53,072 nt of DNA, taken from assembly GCF_002953255.1 (NCBI RefSeq), contig NZ_CP026498.1, positions 7,364,690 through 7,417,761 on the forward strand. The letters are read 5' to 3'. The position numbers were made by a program, and so were the translations under genes. Below are positions 41,646 through 49,831 of this stretch, in pieces. How positions within the stretch are numbered: position 1 is the first letter of the stretch; every line of letters begins with the position of its first letter. The notes below the pieces were generated by a model. It was given only the letters and a program-made list of their open reading frames with translations, had not been told where the DNA came from and did not search any database. Source of the stretch: Streptomyces sp. CB01881 (GTDB taxonomy: Bacteria > Actinomycetota > Actinomycetes > Streptomycetales > Streptomycetaceae).

Positions 41646-41858
41646 CTACTTGGCGCCCTCGTCGAGCGTGTGCTTGACGAGGGCGTTCGCGTGCCCGTGC
41701 CCGAGACCATGCTCGGCCTTCAGCCACGCGACCAGTTCCATGTGCTTGGCCAGCGGGGAGGAACGGATCAGCTCCGTCCAGTACGAGATCGGCTGCCCGT
41801 GCTTCTTCTCGATGGAGGGGAAGTAGCTGGCGGGGCCCTTGGGGGTGTCGGTGCTCAT
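41646..41858 (-). CDS. DUF4287 domain protein
   Basis: The 70-residue protein consists almost wholly of the DUF4287 pattern: SYFPSIEKKHGQPISYWTELIRSS, then HMELVAWLKAEHGLGHGHANALVKHTL. The family is common in actinobacteria and has no proven function. ATG 41858; a start 27 nt upstream is possible. It is convergent with mqnP (6 bp between the stop codons). Confidence 0.88.
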   Translation of the reverse strand: MSTDTPKGPASYFPSIEKKHGQPISYWTELIRSSPLAKHMELVAWLKAEHGLGHGHANALVKHTLDEGAK

Positions 41859-41908
41859 GGTGGTGGGCTCCTGTCGGTCCGTCATTTCGATCTTGCCGTG
41901 GGTGATTG

Positions 41909-42547
41909 TTACGCAGTCAGCCGGGCTGCGGTAGCGCTCAGCCAGCCGAGCCCGAGCGCGGCGCCGGCGGTGAAGGCCGGCACGGCGACGCCGGAACCGG
42001 CGAAGCCGGCGAGCACGCCGACGGGCACCAGGCGGGAGGCGAGCGCCCAGCCGCGCCGGCCGGCGGCCGCGAAGTGGCGGGCCAGGACGAGGAGGGCGGC
42101 GCAGAGCGCGAGGTAGCCGACCGAGCCGCCGATCATGTGGACGGTGCCGTGGGCGCTCAGCCCGGTCGCCCGGCCCTCGGGCGCCCCGACCGGGAACCCG
42201 GCCCCGGGGTCGGCCTCGAACACCGCGCTGAGGAGGAAGCTCGCGGCGAACACCGCGACCAGGCGCGGCGCCCAGGTGCCGCCGGGGGTGTTCCGCAGGG
42301 CCTGGCGGAGGCCGACGGCGCCGGCGGTCAGCAGGACACCGGCGAGCAGGAAGTTCGCGGTCTGGATCCAGCCGGCGTCCCCGAGGGCGAGCTGGCTGAT
42401 GGCGTTCCGGGAGAAGTCGAAGCCCTCGCGGGTGAGGCCCTGGGCGATGCCGACGGCGAGGAACAGCGGTCCGGCCGCGGCCCCGGCGAGGAGCAGGGTC
42501 CGGGTGGCGGGGGCGGCGAGCGGGGCTGCGGCGAGCGTGTTCGTCAT
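41909..42547 (-). CDS. DUF998 family membrane protein
   Basis: The 212-residue protein has six hydrophobic segments. The N-terminal part has FDFSRNAISQLALGDAGWIQTANFLLAG, a signature of DUF998 proteins (S-x-LA-G-x-x-W-x-Q). The later AHGTVHMIGGSVGYLALCAALLVLARHF is also typical. The function is unknown. The start at 42547 (MTNTLAAAPL) lacks a clear ribosome-binding site, so it may be leaderless. Confidence 0.82.
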   Translation of the reverse strand: MTNTLAAAPLAAPATRTLLLAGAAAGPLFLAVGIAQGLTREGFDFSRNAISQLALGDAGWIQTANFLLAGVLLTAGAVGLRQALRNTPGGTWAPRLVAVFAASFLLSAVFEADPGAGFPVGAPEGRATGLSAHGTVHMIGGSVGYLALCAALLVLARHFAAAGRRGWALASRLVPVGVLAGFAGSGVAVPAFTAGAALGLGWLSATAARLTA

Positions 42548-42729
42548 GCAGGTAGGACCGGGGGCGGGGGCGGAACTCATCGGTGCGGCGCGTGTGAGCC
42601 GGGCCACACCGTGGTGCGGCGGGCGAGGAGGCAACCGGCCGCCGCACCGCACGGGCCCCGCCGGGCCGGACGACAGAACGCGTGAGCCCCGCCCCGGCGG
42701 ACCGGACGGGGTCGTCGGGAGCGTCCGCG

Positions 42730-43344
42730 CTAGCGGAGGTGCCCGTCGAGCCGGGCGCCTGTGACCGGGGTGTTCTCGTCGTCCCACCTGGTCCGGGCGC
42801 CGGTCCCGTCACCGGCGACCCGCGCGGCGATGGTCCGCGCGCAGTCCAGGGACTCGGTGTGCGTGGTGTCCACCTCCAGGTCGTAGACCACGCCCCGGTG
42901 GACGATCGGTGCCTGCTGTGCGGCCATGCCCGGGGCCCGGTCCCCGCGGGCGATCTCGCGGCCCGCGGCCACCGCGCTCTCGCACCTGACGCCGACCCAC
43001 AGCACGTCCAGTCCGTCGAGGACGTCCCGCCAGCGCTCCTGGGACTGCGCTCCGCCGAGGAAGACGTCGTCGACGACGATCCGGGCGCCTGCCCGGGCCA
43101 TCGCGGCGACCCCCGCCATCCAGGCGGCCTCCAACTCCCGGAACGTCGATCCGATGGCCACGGCGCCGTCGGCGGCGATCTCGATCCCGAGGTCCGAGGC
43201 CTGCATGGAGGCCGGCATCATCTCGATCAGCGAGTCGATCGCCGCTGCGAGCCACGGATCCGGCAGTACCGCCTGGAGGCACCGGACGATGCCGGACTTG
43301 CCGGAGCTGGACCCGCCGTTCAGCACGATCACCTGAGTCGTCAC
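42730..43344 (-). CDS. Chloramphenicol phosphotransferase-like protein
   Basis: The 204-residue P-loop protein starts VTTQVIVLNGGSSSGKSGIVRCLQ, in which the Walker A GGSSSGKS and the extra serines match chloramphenicol 3-O-phosphotransferase (CPT). VDDVFLGG provides a Walker B-like segment, and ARGDRAPGMAAQQAPIVHRGVVYDLEVDTTHTES matches the C-terminal CPT pattern. CPT phosphorylates the C3 hydroxyl of chloramphenicol in its producer. Most actinomycete homologues have unknown substrates, so resistance should not be assumed. GTG 43344 was chosen where homology starts; ATG 43380 is an alternative. Confidence 0.83.
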   Translation of the reverse strand: MTTQVIVLNGGSSSGKSGIVRCLQAVLPDPWLAAAIDSLIEMMPASMQASDLGIEIAADGAVAIGSTFRELEAAWMAGVAAMARAGARIVVDDVFLGGAQSQERWRDVLDGLDVLWVGVRCESAVAAGREIARGDRAPGMAAQQAPIVHRGVVYDLEVDTTHTESLDCARTIAARVAGDGTGARTRWDDENTPVTGARLDGHLR

Positions 43345-43433
43345 CGGATCACCGTAGAGCCGGAGGCCACGGCGTTCCACGCGGTTTTCGCGGGCCCGCC
43401 CGGCCGCCCCGCCTCCGGCCGTAGCATCGGCGC

Positions 43434-43961
43434 ATGACCGCCGACACCGCCGACACCGCCAACACCGCCGACTTCCGCTCGGACCGGATCGGCAGCGCCC
43501 TGCGCGGCGAGAACCCCACCGTCCTGCGCCGCCTCGGCACCGGGTTCGCCGTGATCGGGGACGTGCAGTTCCTCCCCGGGTACTCGATCCTGCTCACGGA
43601 CGAACCGGACGTCGAGCGGCTCTCCGACCTTCCCCGCGCGCGCCGGCTCGGGTACCTCGCGGACATGGACCGGCTCGGTGAGGCGGTTGAACGTGCCTGC
43701 CGTGCCGCCGATCCGGCGTTCCGACGGGTGAACCTGGAGATCCTCGGCAACAGGGACACCTACCTGCACGCCCACGTCTGGCCCCGCTTCGACTGGGAGC
43801 CGGAGCACCTGGTGCAGAAGCCGGTCTGGCTCTACCCGGCGGACCGCTGGAGCGACGAGCAGTACGCCCTCGGGCCGCAGCACGACGCGATCCGCGCCGC
43901 GGTCGCCGCCGAACTCGACGCCCTGCGCCGACCGTCCGCGGCGCAGGCCCGGCCGGCGTAG
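43434..43961 (+). CDS. HIT-like superfamily protein
   Basis: The 175-residue protein begins with a TADTADTANTAD repeat tract, then a diadenosine-hydrolase/HIT-like domain: FAVIGDVQFLPGYSILLTDEP and RVNLEILGNRDTYLHAHVWPRFDWEP, where HAHVWPR is the histidine motif (H-x-H-x-x-P). Such proteins hydrolyse nucleotidyl phosphates or dinucleoside polyphosphates; the substrate here is unknown. ATG 43434 is 89 bp from the divergent CPT-like gene. Confidence 0.8.
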   Translation: MTADTADTANTADFRSDRIGSALRGENPTVLRRLGTGFAVIGDVQFLPGYSILLTDEPDVERLSDLPRARRLGYLADMDRLGEAVERACRAADPAFRRVNLEILGNRDTYLHAHVWPRFDWEPEHLVQKPVWLYPADRWSDEQYALGPQHDAIRAAVAAELDALRRPSAAQARPA

Positions 43962-44009
43962 TCCGCGGCCGGTCCGCCGGGCCCGAGCCGTCCCGGGCCG
44001 TCCCGACGC

Positions 44010-44168
44010 TCAGCGGTCCGGGGTGAGGCCCTCCAGGGCCGGGGCGTACTGGTCGTCGAAGACGAGCCAGGCGTCGGGAGCCCCTTCGTCGGGCTGCCGG
44101 GGTGCGGCCGCCCGATCGGTCGGCGTCGATTCGACGTGCCCGACCGGGCGCAGGGTGTAGGCGGTCAC
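44010..44168 (-). pseudogene. Truncated TrmO-like (TsaA domain) fragment
   Basis: A 52-codon frame from GTG 44168 reads VTAYTLRPVGHVESTPTDR, then DEGAPDAWLVFDDQYAPALEGL before a stop. This matches the N-terminus of the TrmO/YaeB family, which methylates N6-threonylcarbamoyladenosine in tRNA. Full-length members have about 130-160 residues and need the SAM-binding part, which is absent. It is therefore a deletion remnant or a small partial protein. The flanks show no continuation. Confidence 0.65.
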
Positions 44169-44223
44169 GAGTCCTTGGTCCTTCCCGGGCGGGTGGGGGT
44201 GGTCCTCGCCCCTGCTGTGTCCG

Positions 44224-44682
44224 TCAGCGCGGTTCCCAGGGCCAGACGGTGCGGACCAGGGCGAGCTGCCGTCGCTGGGCGTCGATCCAGCCGTCGGGCA
44301 GGCGTACCAGCACGGTGGCCGAGGTGAGCGACGCCGCCGCGTCCCGCACCGTCACCTCGATCGCGTCGAGCGGCCCGTGCGGGGTGCCGTAGGGGCCCTG
44401 GAGGGCGATCCGGATCTCCGGGTTGCGGCCGTCGTCCATCCACTCGACCTCCTGGCCCGCGGAAAGGCGGTCGAGGGCCGCCTCCCAATCGTCCAGGTCC
44501 TCCGGCAGCAGGAAGACCTCGGTGAGCCGGCCGTTCGCGAACCCGCTGGTCACCGTGATGTCGGCCTCGAAACAGCCGTCCCAGAAGGGGCCGTTGACGG
44601 TTGTCGGCCCGGTCACGCGGACGACGACGCCGTTCTCGTCGTCGGTGAGGCGGACGAGGTCCACAGGACCGTTCGTGGTCAC
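44224..44682 (-). CDS. DUF5959-like protein
   Basis: The 152-residue frame starts at GTG 44682 (VTTNGPVDLVRLTDDENGVVVRVTG), and continues with NGPFWDGCFEADITVTSGFANGRLTEVFLLPEDLDDWEAALDRLSAGQEVEWMDDGRNPEIRIAL. I recall this pattern from DUF5959 proteins of streptomycetes, all of unknown function. An ATG at 44742 would add 20 residues of poor quality. Confidence 0.7.
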   Translation of the reverse strand: MTTNGPVDLVRLTDDENGVVVRVTGPTTVNGPFWDGCFEADITVTSGFANGRLTEVFLLPEDLDDWEAALDRLSAGQEVEWMDDGRNPEIRIALQGPYGTPHGPLDAIEVTVRDAAASLTSATVLVRLPDGWIDAQRRQLALVRTVWPWEPR

Positions 44683-45034
44683 AATCTGCCGCCTTGGGCG
44701 AGGAGTTGACTGTTCCGCAGACCGACTGCCGTGCTGCGTCATGGCCGTGTTGCGGCCGCGACGCCGGCAGGGGAGAGGAGGGCCCCAGTGGTGCGCAACA
44801 CTCCGGAGTCCGGCGCCAGGAAAAACAGCTTCAGATGCGGATTCATCGTAGCCCCCACGTGCGCTGTTCCACCGTGCCGCCGCCGAACGGCCTGTTCCGG
44901 GGCCCTTCCCCCTCCGGCCGCCGGGGCCGCGCCGAGGAGCCCGTATTCCCGGGGGCGGGGGCGGCCACCCGATCTCGTGAACTTCCCGGTTCAGGCCTGG
45001 GCGAGTCGCGCAACTCGTGCCTACGCTCGCGGAC

Positions 45035-45655
45035 ATGGACATCGTGATCCCGCTCTTCGACCGCTTCGAGCCGCTCGACGCGATCGGTCCGTACGAGATC
45101 CTGGGGCATGTGCCGGGCGCCCGGGTCCGCTTCGTCGCGCCCGAACCGGGGCGGGTCACCGATGTGCTCGGCGCGCTGCGGGTCGACGTGGCCACCCGGT
45201 ACTCGGAGGTCGAGGCCTGTGACGTGCTGCTCGTCCCGGGCGGCGTGGGGGTGCGGCCGCTGGTCGGTGAAGCGGATTTCCTCGACTGGGTGCGGCGGGT
45301 GCACGAGACCACCCGCTTCACCACCTCGGTCTGCACCGGCGCGCTGGTGCTCGGAGCGGCCGGGCTGCTGAAGGGGCACACCGCCACCACCCACTGGGAG
45401 GCGGTCGCCGACCTGGAGGGCTACGGCGCCACCTACACCGCCGAGCGCGTCGTCCGGCACGACCGGATCGTCACGTCGGCCGGCGTCTCCGCCGGGATCG
45501 ACCTGGCCCTGGGGCTCGCCGCCCTGCTCACCGACGACCTCACGGCCGAGGCCATCCAGCTCTACACCGAGTACGACCCCCAACCGCCCTTCGACAGCGG
45601 CTCGGTGGCCAAGGCCTCGCCCGAGGTGGTGGCGCGCGCCCGGGCGCTGGGCTGA
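45035..45655 (+). CDS. DJ-1/PfpI family protein
   Basis: The 206-residue protein has the DJ-1/PfpI fold features: VIPLFDRFEPLDAIGPYEIL (with the early acidic residues), CDVLLVPGGVGVRPL, and the nucleophile elbow TTSVCTGALVLGAAGLLKG with Cys near residue 97, followed by HWEAVADL. The nearest known types are isonitrile hydratase-like or AraC-associated GATase1-like proteins. No transcriptional regulator domain is attached. ATG 45035. Confidence 0.88.
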   Translation: MDIVIPLFDRFEPLDAIGPYEILGHVPGARVRFVAPEPGRVTDVLGALRVDVATRYSEVEACDVLLVPGGVGVRPLVGEADFLDWVRRVHETTRFTTSVCTGALVLGAAGLLKGHTATTHWEAVADLEGYGATYTAERVVRHDRIVTSAGVSAGIDLALGLAALLTDDLTAEAIQLYTEYDPQPPFDSGSVAKASPEVVARARALG

Positions 45656-45661
45656 ACCCGC

Positions 45662-46165
45662 TCAGCCGGTCGTGCGGCGCCGGTACCTGACGCCCGGGCG
45701 TCCGTTGATGACGAGCTCCCCGACGGGGGTGAAGCCGGTACGGCGGAGAACGGCTGTCGACGCCGGGTTGTCGAGGGTGGCGACGGCGGTGAGCGCGGAG
45801 AGCCCGTACCCGGCCGCCGCCAGCCGGCAGACCTCCAGCACCGCGGCCGTCGCCACGCCCCGGCCGGCGGCCTGTTCGCCGATCCGGTAGCCCAGTTCGG
45901 CCTCTCCGCGTTCGGCGTCCACCAGGTTCACCCGGCCGAGCAGGGTGCCGTCGTCGCTCATGACGAGGTGGAAGTGGCAGGCCCCGGCGTCCTGTTCGGC
46001 GAGCAGGGCACGGTGTCGGTCGCAGAAGTGCTCGAAGTAGGCGTCCCCGCGGTCCGGAACCGACCTGGCGAAGTACGCCCGGTTCTGCCGCTCGAACGAC
46101 AGCAGGGCCTCCGCGTGGTCCGGGCGCAGCCGCTCCAGTCGTATCGCGATCACGTCGGCCAGCAT
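45662..46165 (-). CDS. GNAT N-acetyltransferase (RimJ/RimL-like)
   Basis: The 167-residue protein has the GNAT core: LERLRPDHAEALLSFERQNRAYFARSVPDRG (RimJ/L-type N-terminus), GRVNLVDAERGEAELGYRIGEQAAGRGVATAAVLEVCRLA, with the acetyl-CoA-binding Q/R-x-x-G-x-A segment, and NPASTAVLRRTGFTPVGE. It probably acetylates a protein N-terminus or a small molecule; the target is unknown. It is convergent with the DJ-1-like gene (6 bp). Confidence 0.9.
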   Translation of the reverse strand: MLADVIAIRLERLRPDHAEALLSFERQNRAYFARSVPDRGDAYFEHFCDRHRALLAEQDAGACHFHLVMSDDGTLLGRVNLVDAERGEAELGYRIGEQAAGRGVATAAVLEVCRLAAAGYGLSALTAVATLDNPASTAVLRRTGFTPVGELVINGRPGVRYRRRTTG

Positions 46166-46244
46166 AGGCGCCCGGTGGCCGGCCGGGGCGGCCGGAAGCC
46201 GCCTGCGACCGGCCGGCCCGCTCCGGCCCGCTCCGGGCCGGCCG

Positions 46245-46640
46245 CTACCCGTCGGTCCCTTCCTTGATGAAGTCGGCGTACTCGTCGGCGGAGAGCAGCG
46301 CGTCCAGGGCCGCGGGATCGGACGGAGTGAACTCGACCATCCAGCCGTCGCCGTACGGGTCGTCGTTGACCTGTTCGGGCGAGTCGTCGAGGGTCTCGTT
46401 CACGGCGCTGACCGTGCCGGCCAGCGGTGCGTAGACCTCACTCACCGACTTCACCGACTCGACGCTGCCGAACGGCTTGTTGGCGTCGATCTTGTCGCCC
46501 TTCTTGGGCAGTTCCACGAAGACGATGTCCCCGAGCTGTTTCTGGGCGTGGTCCGAGATGCCCACCAGCACCTTTCCGCCCCGGGGCAGTACCCACTCGT
46601 GGTCCTTGGTGTACCTGCGGTCGGTCGGGGTGTTCGCCAT
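46245..46640 (-). CDS. gcvH: Glycine cleavage system H protein
   Basis: The 131-residue protein carries the lipoyl-attachment lysine in FGSVESVKSVSEVYAPLAGTVSAVN. It also has the standard start YTKDHEWV and end NDDPYGDGWMVEF. H protein shuttles the methylamine group between the P, T and L proteins in glycine degradation to one-carbon units. ATG 46640. No gcvT or gcvP lies next to it, and I do not see a glycine-riboswitch pattern upstream. Confidence 0.96.
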   Translation of the reverse strand: MANTPTDRRYTKDHEWVLPRGGKVLVGISDHAQKQLGDIVFVELPKKGDKIDANKPFGSVESVKSVSEVYAPLAGTVSAVNETLDDSPEQVNDDPYGDGWMVEFTPSDPAALDALLSADEYADFIKEGTDG

Positions 46641-46809
46641 GGAGGTCTCCGTCGGTTCGTCCGGTCGGCCTGACGCTGCGTCAGCCACGAGGGGAGCCTG
46701 CCGCAGAAGTCTGCCGTCGGCCGGGATGGTCACCCGGACGTGTGGGCCCCGTGGCCGCCGCGGCCGTCCCTACACTGGGCACCGTCGGGTAGGGAGACAG
46801 GAGAGTCGA

Positions 46810-47694
46810 GTGGGTACTGCCAGGATCGCCGTCGTCACCTGCCTCGCCTACGCGGACCTCGACCCGGACCTCCCGCTGCTCGTCGACGCACTGCGGGCGG
46901 CCGGCCTGGCGGCCGAGTCGGTGGCCTGGGACGCCGAAGCGCCGGGGTGGGAGCGGTTCGACCTGGCGGTCGTCCGGTCGGCCTGGGACTACTCGGAGCG
47001 GCTGGGCGAGTTCCTGGCCTGGGCCGACGCGACGGCCCGCGTCACCCGGCTGTGGAACCCGGCCCCGGTGGTGCGCTGGAACAGCGACAAGCGCTACCTG
47101 CTGGAACTCGCCGGACGCGGGCTCCCCGTCACGCCGACGCGGATCCTCGAACCCGGCGGCCCGTTCGAGCAGGGGGACCTCGACCACCCGGACGGCGTGG
47201 TGGTCAAGCCCGCGGTCTCCGCGGGTGCCCGGGACACCGCGCGCTACCTGCCCGGCCGGGCCGCGGACGCCGCCCGCCACGCCCGGATGCTGCTGGACCA
47301 GGGGCGCGCCGTCGTCGTCCAGCCGTACCTGCCGCTGGTCGCGGAGGGCGAACGGGCGCTGGTCTTCGTCGACGGCGACTTCAGCCACGCGATCCGCAAG
47401 GGGCCGGTGCTGACCGAGCCCGGCGTGATCGACAACCTCCGGACGCCGCACCCGGACCTCGTCGCCCATCAGCCGACCGGGGCCGAGCTCCGCACCGCCC
47501 GGGCGGCCCTGGCGGCGGCGCCGTCCGCCGAAGGACTGCTCTACGCCCGGGTGGACCTGGCGCTGGACGGCGCCAGGGAGCCCGTGGTGATGGAGCTGGA
47601 GCTCATCGAGCCGAACCTGTTCCTCGGGTACGGCCCGCAGGGCCCGGAGCGCCTCGTCGCGGCCGTGGCGGCCCGGGCGGCGACCGGCCGCTGA
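46810..47694 (+). CDS. ATP-grasp family protein (RimK-like)
   Basis: The 294-residue protein starts at GTG 46810 with IAVVTCLAYADLDPDLPLLVDALRAAG. It has WDYSERLGEFLAWAD, NPAPVVRWNSDKRYLLELAGRGLPVTPT (start of the ATP-grasp part), VVKPAVSAGARDTARY, VQPYLPLVAEGERALVFVDGDFSHAIRK and MELELIEPNLFLGY (metal-binding Glu/Asn). This pattern occurs in actinomycete ATP-grasp proteins of unknown substrate, including some near amino-acid antibiotic genes. No pathway partner is evident here. Confidence 0.8.
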   Translation: MGTARIAVVTCLAYADLDPDLPLLVDALRAAGLAAESVAWDAEAPGWERFDLAVVRSAWDYSERLGEFLAWADATARVTRLWNPAPVVRWNSDKRYLLELAGRGLPVTPTRILEPGGPFEQGDLDHPDGVVVKPAVSAGARDTARYLPGRAADAARHARMLLDQGRAVVVQPYLPLVAEGERALVFVDGDFSHAIRKGPVLTEPGVIDNLRTPHPDLVAHQPTGAELRTARAALAAAPSAEGLLYARVDLALDGAREPVVMELELIEPNLFLGYGPQGPERLVAAVAARAATGR

Positions 47695-47793
47695 CCTGGG
47701 CCCGGCGGCGGGTCGCCGCCCGTCGCCCCGGCCGCCTGCCGTCGCCGGACAGCCCGGCGGTCCCGAGGTGTCCCGCGGGCGGCGCCGCCGCCC

Positions 47794-48435
47794 TCAGGCG
47801 AGGTGCGGCGCCTCCGGGTGGTAGATCCGCTGCCGCTCGACCGGCGCGTCGCGGAAGTCGCCGCTGCCGTTGACCACTTCGCCCACCCCGAGCCGGATGC
47901 CCAGGGCCCGGCCGAAGCCCTTGAGGACGGCGCCGCGGCCGTCCGGGTCAGGGTAGGTGTACGGGTGTCCGGCGGCCAGGGTGACCGAGCGGGCGGAGAC
48001 CTGCCCGAGCACCTGGGCGCCGGAGCCGATCCGGCTGGTGCCGGTCACCTCGGCGCCGCCGGCGAGCCGGGTTCCGTCGCCGATGTCGATGGCGTCGGTG
48101 CCGGCCGCCCTGATCCGGGCGCCGCCCTCGCCGATCTCCGACCGGGCGCCGATCACGACGGTCCCGCCGCCGGTGGCGGTGATCAGGGTGCCGCCGTGCA
48201 GGACGTTCCCCCGCCTGACCAGGCAGCCGCTGTGCTCGTCGCACTCGATGACCACGCCGGGGTAGAGCACGTTCTCCGGGTGCAGCCGCACCCGCCGCGA
48301 GACGATGACCGAGAACGGGTCGAGGACGACGACGCCCTCGTCGGCGAGGTCCATCAGCTCGGCGGGGGTGAGCAGCCCGCGCTCCCGGCGCAGCCGCGCC
48401 ACCCGCTCCTCCAGCGATCCTGCTCCCGTGATCAT
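47794..48435 (-). CDS. Left-handed beta-helix protein, GlmU C-terminal-like
   Basis: The 213-residue protein has an N-terminal helical part (MITGAGSLEERVARLRRERGLLTPAELMDLADEGV) and then a run of hexapeptide repeats (VSRRVRLHPENVLYPGVVIE, GTLITATGGGTVVIGARSEIGEGGARI, GGAEVTGTSRIGSGAQVLGQV). This is as in the left-handed beta-helix of bacterial acyltransferases and the GlmU C-domain. No uridylyltransferase domain is present. It may acetylate a sugar or act as a scaffold. ATG 48435. Confidence 0.78.
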   Translation of the reverse strand: MITGAGSLEERVARLRRERGLLTPAELMDLADEGVVVLDPFSVIVSRRVRLHPENVLYPGVVIECDEHSGCLVRRGNVLHGGTLITATGGGTVVIGARSEIGEGGARIRAAGTDAIDIGDGTRLAGGAEVTGTSRIGSGAQVLGQVSARSVTLAAGHPYTYPDPDGRGAVLKGFGRALGIRLGVGEVVNGSGDFRDAPVERQRIYHPEAPHLA

Positions 48436-48526
48436 CCGATCATGCTCCCGGTGTTGCGCGCGTGCTGTAAAGCGGGAGCCCGACGGGCGAGAATGGCCGC
48501 CAATCCAGAGTCCCGGGAGGACCACC

Positions 48527-48901
48527 GTGATCGGCAGGCTTCAGTGCATCGTCCTCGACTGCCCGGAGCCGGCCGTGCTGGCCCGCTTCTACGCGGCCCT
48601 GCTCGGCGGCGAGGTGGACCGGCCCGACCCGCGGTGGGGGCTCGATGAGGCGTGGTCCACCCTGCACAGCGACGGCGGCCCGGTCCTCTGCTTCCAGGGC
48701 GTCGCCGACCACCGGCCGCCGCAGTGGCCCGACCCCGCGCACCCGCAGCAGGTGCACCTGGACATCGACGTGGAGGACCTCGACGGCGCCGAGCGTGAGG
48801 TCCTCGCGCTCGGCGCCACCCGGCTGCCCTCCGCCGCCGCCGGCTGGCGGGTCTACGCCGACCCGGCCGGCCACCCGTTCTGCCTGCTCGGGGCCGGCTG
48901 A
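48527..48901 (+). CDS. VOC-superfamily (glyoxalase-like) protein
   Basis: The 124-residue single-domain protein starts at GTG 48527, with GGGAGG upstream. It has the repeated beta-alpha-beta-beta-beta pattern: IGRLQCIVLDCPEPAVLARFYAALLGGE, then VHLDIDVEDLDGAEREVLALGAT and VYADPAGHPFCLL. This corresponds to the Glyoxalase_6-type proteins common in streptomycetes. The substrate is unknown. Confidence 0.88.
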   Translation: MIGRLQCIVLDCPEPAVLARFYAALLGGEVDRPDPRWGLDEAWSTLHSDGGPVLCFQGVADHRPPQWPDPAHPQQVHLDIDVEDLDGAEREVLALGATRLPSAAAGWRVYADPAGHPFCLLGAG

Positions 48902-49038
48902 CCGGCGGTCGTGGTCAAGTCTCCTGAGAAGAAGGCGATCTGACGAAGGGGAAATCGGCGGGGAGCCGTCCGTCGGCCCAGGTCGGAGCGTCCGTCGGCG
49001 GGCCTGGCGGCCTTCCGGAGGGGGCGGCCCGCGCGCGC

Positions 49039-49755
49039 TCAGTCCAGTGACAGGACGTCACCGATACTCAGGCGTCCGGGAGTCGCGACCTCGGCGAGGG
49101 CGTCGAGGCGGTTGTCGTGCGCCTGGGCGAGGGCCTTGAGGATCTCGGGCGCGTGCGGGAGGCCGGGCTGGGCGGCGGTGGTCATCGCGCACCGCTCGCT
49201 GGACCGGGCGAAGGCCAGCCGGGCGCCGCCGCGGGCACCGCCGCGGGCCTCCCGCCCGAACCAGGTGTCCTCGACGAACGGCGGGGTGCCGGGCGGGGTG
49301 CGCAGCAGGATGTTGGGGCGGAACCGGCGCACGTCCACGACGGCGGAGGGCGCGGCCTCGCGCACCCAGTCCAGGCTGGCGGTGGTGAGGATGCTGACCG
49401 GGAGCTGGTCGAAGTGGGAGACGGCGTCCTCGCGGGCGAGTGCGACGTCCGGGCGCTGGAGGTAGGCGCGCAGGAAGGCGGTGGGGTCGGCCACCGGCCG
49501 GCCGAGCGGGTCGAACAGCTCGGGGGCGTCGAGCCGGTGGCCGAGCCGGGAGGAGAGGCGGAGCAGGCCGTCCATCCGGCGGAAGCGCCGGGTGTTCTTG
49601 CCGGAGCCGAGCTTGCCCGCGCCGTCGCGTACGGCGTAGAGGCGGTCGCCGGCCAGGCCGCGCTCGTCCACGTCGACGGAGTCGAGCTGCTCGCCGCCGG
49701 TGGACTTCACGGGGTAGCGCCAGAGCTGCTCGATCACTCCGATGATCTCTGCCAT
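49039..49755 (-). CDS. MOSC domain protein
   Basis: The 238-residue protein has the MOSC N-terminal part, IGVIEQLWRYPVKSTGGEQLDSVDVDERGLAGDRLYAVRD. The MOSC core follows: VDVRRFRPNILLRTP and FARSSERCAMTTAAQPGLP, where the conserved cysteine is in the position used for sulphur or molybdenum handling. Such proteins include molybdenum-cofactor-dependent N-hydroxylated-compound reductases (YiiM/MARC-like). ATG 49755. Isolated from other cofactor genes. Confidence 0.9.
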   Translation of the reverse strand: MAEIIGVIEQLWRYPVKSTGGEQLDSVDVDERGLAGDRLYAVRDGAGKLGSGKNTRRFRRMDGLLRLSSRLGHRLDAPELFDPLGRPVADPTAFLRAYLQRPDVALAREDAVSHFDQLPVSILTTASLDWVREAAPSAVVDVRRFRPNILLRTPPGTPPFVEDTWFGREARGGARGGARLAFARSSERCAMTTAAQPGLPHAPEILKALAQAHDNRLDALAEVATPGRLSIGDVLSLD

Positions 49756-49831
49756 GGCGGGAAAGCGTAGCGGCGCCCGGCGGGGATGGTCTAGACCAAG
49801 TGTCAATGAGGGGCGGGCCGTCCGGCCCCGC

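Noticed and set aside
42730..43344. Treating the CPT-like protein as a proven chloramphenicol-resistance gene
   Set aside because: Many actinomycete homologues have unknown substrates, and there is no chloramphenicol gene cluster here.
46641..46809. A glycine riboswitch upstream of gcvH
   Set aside because: The paired aptamer signature is not visible in the 170-bp gap between gcvH and the divergent ATP-grasp gene.
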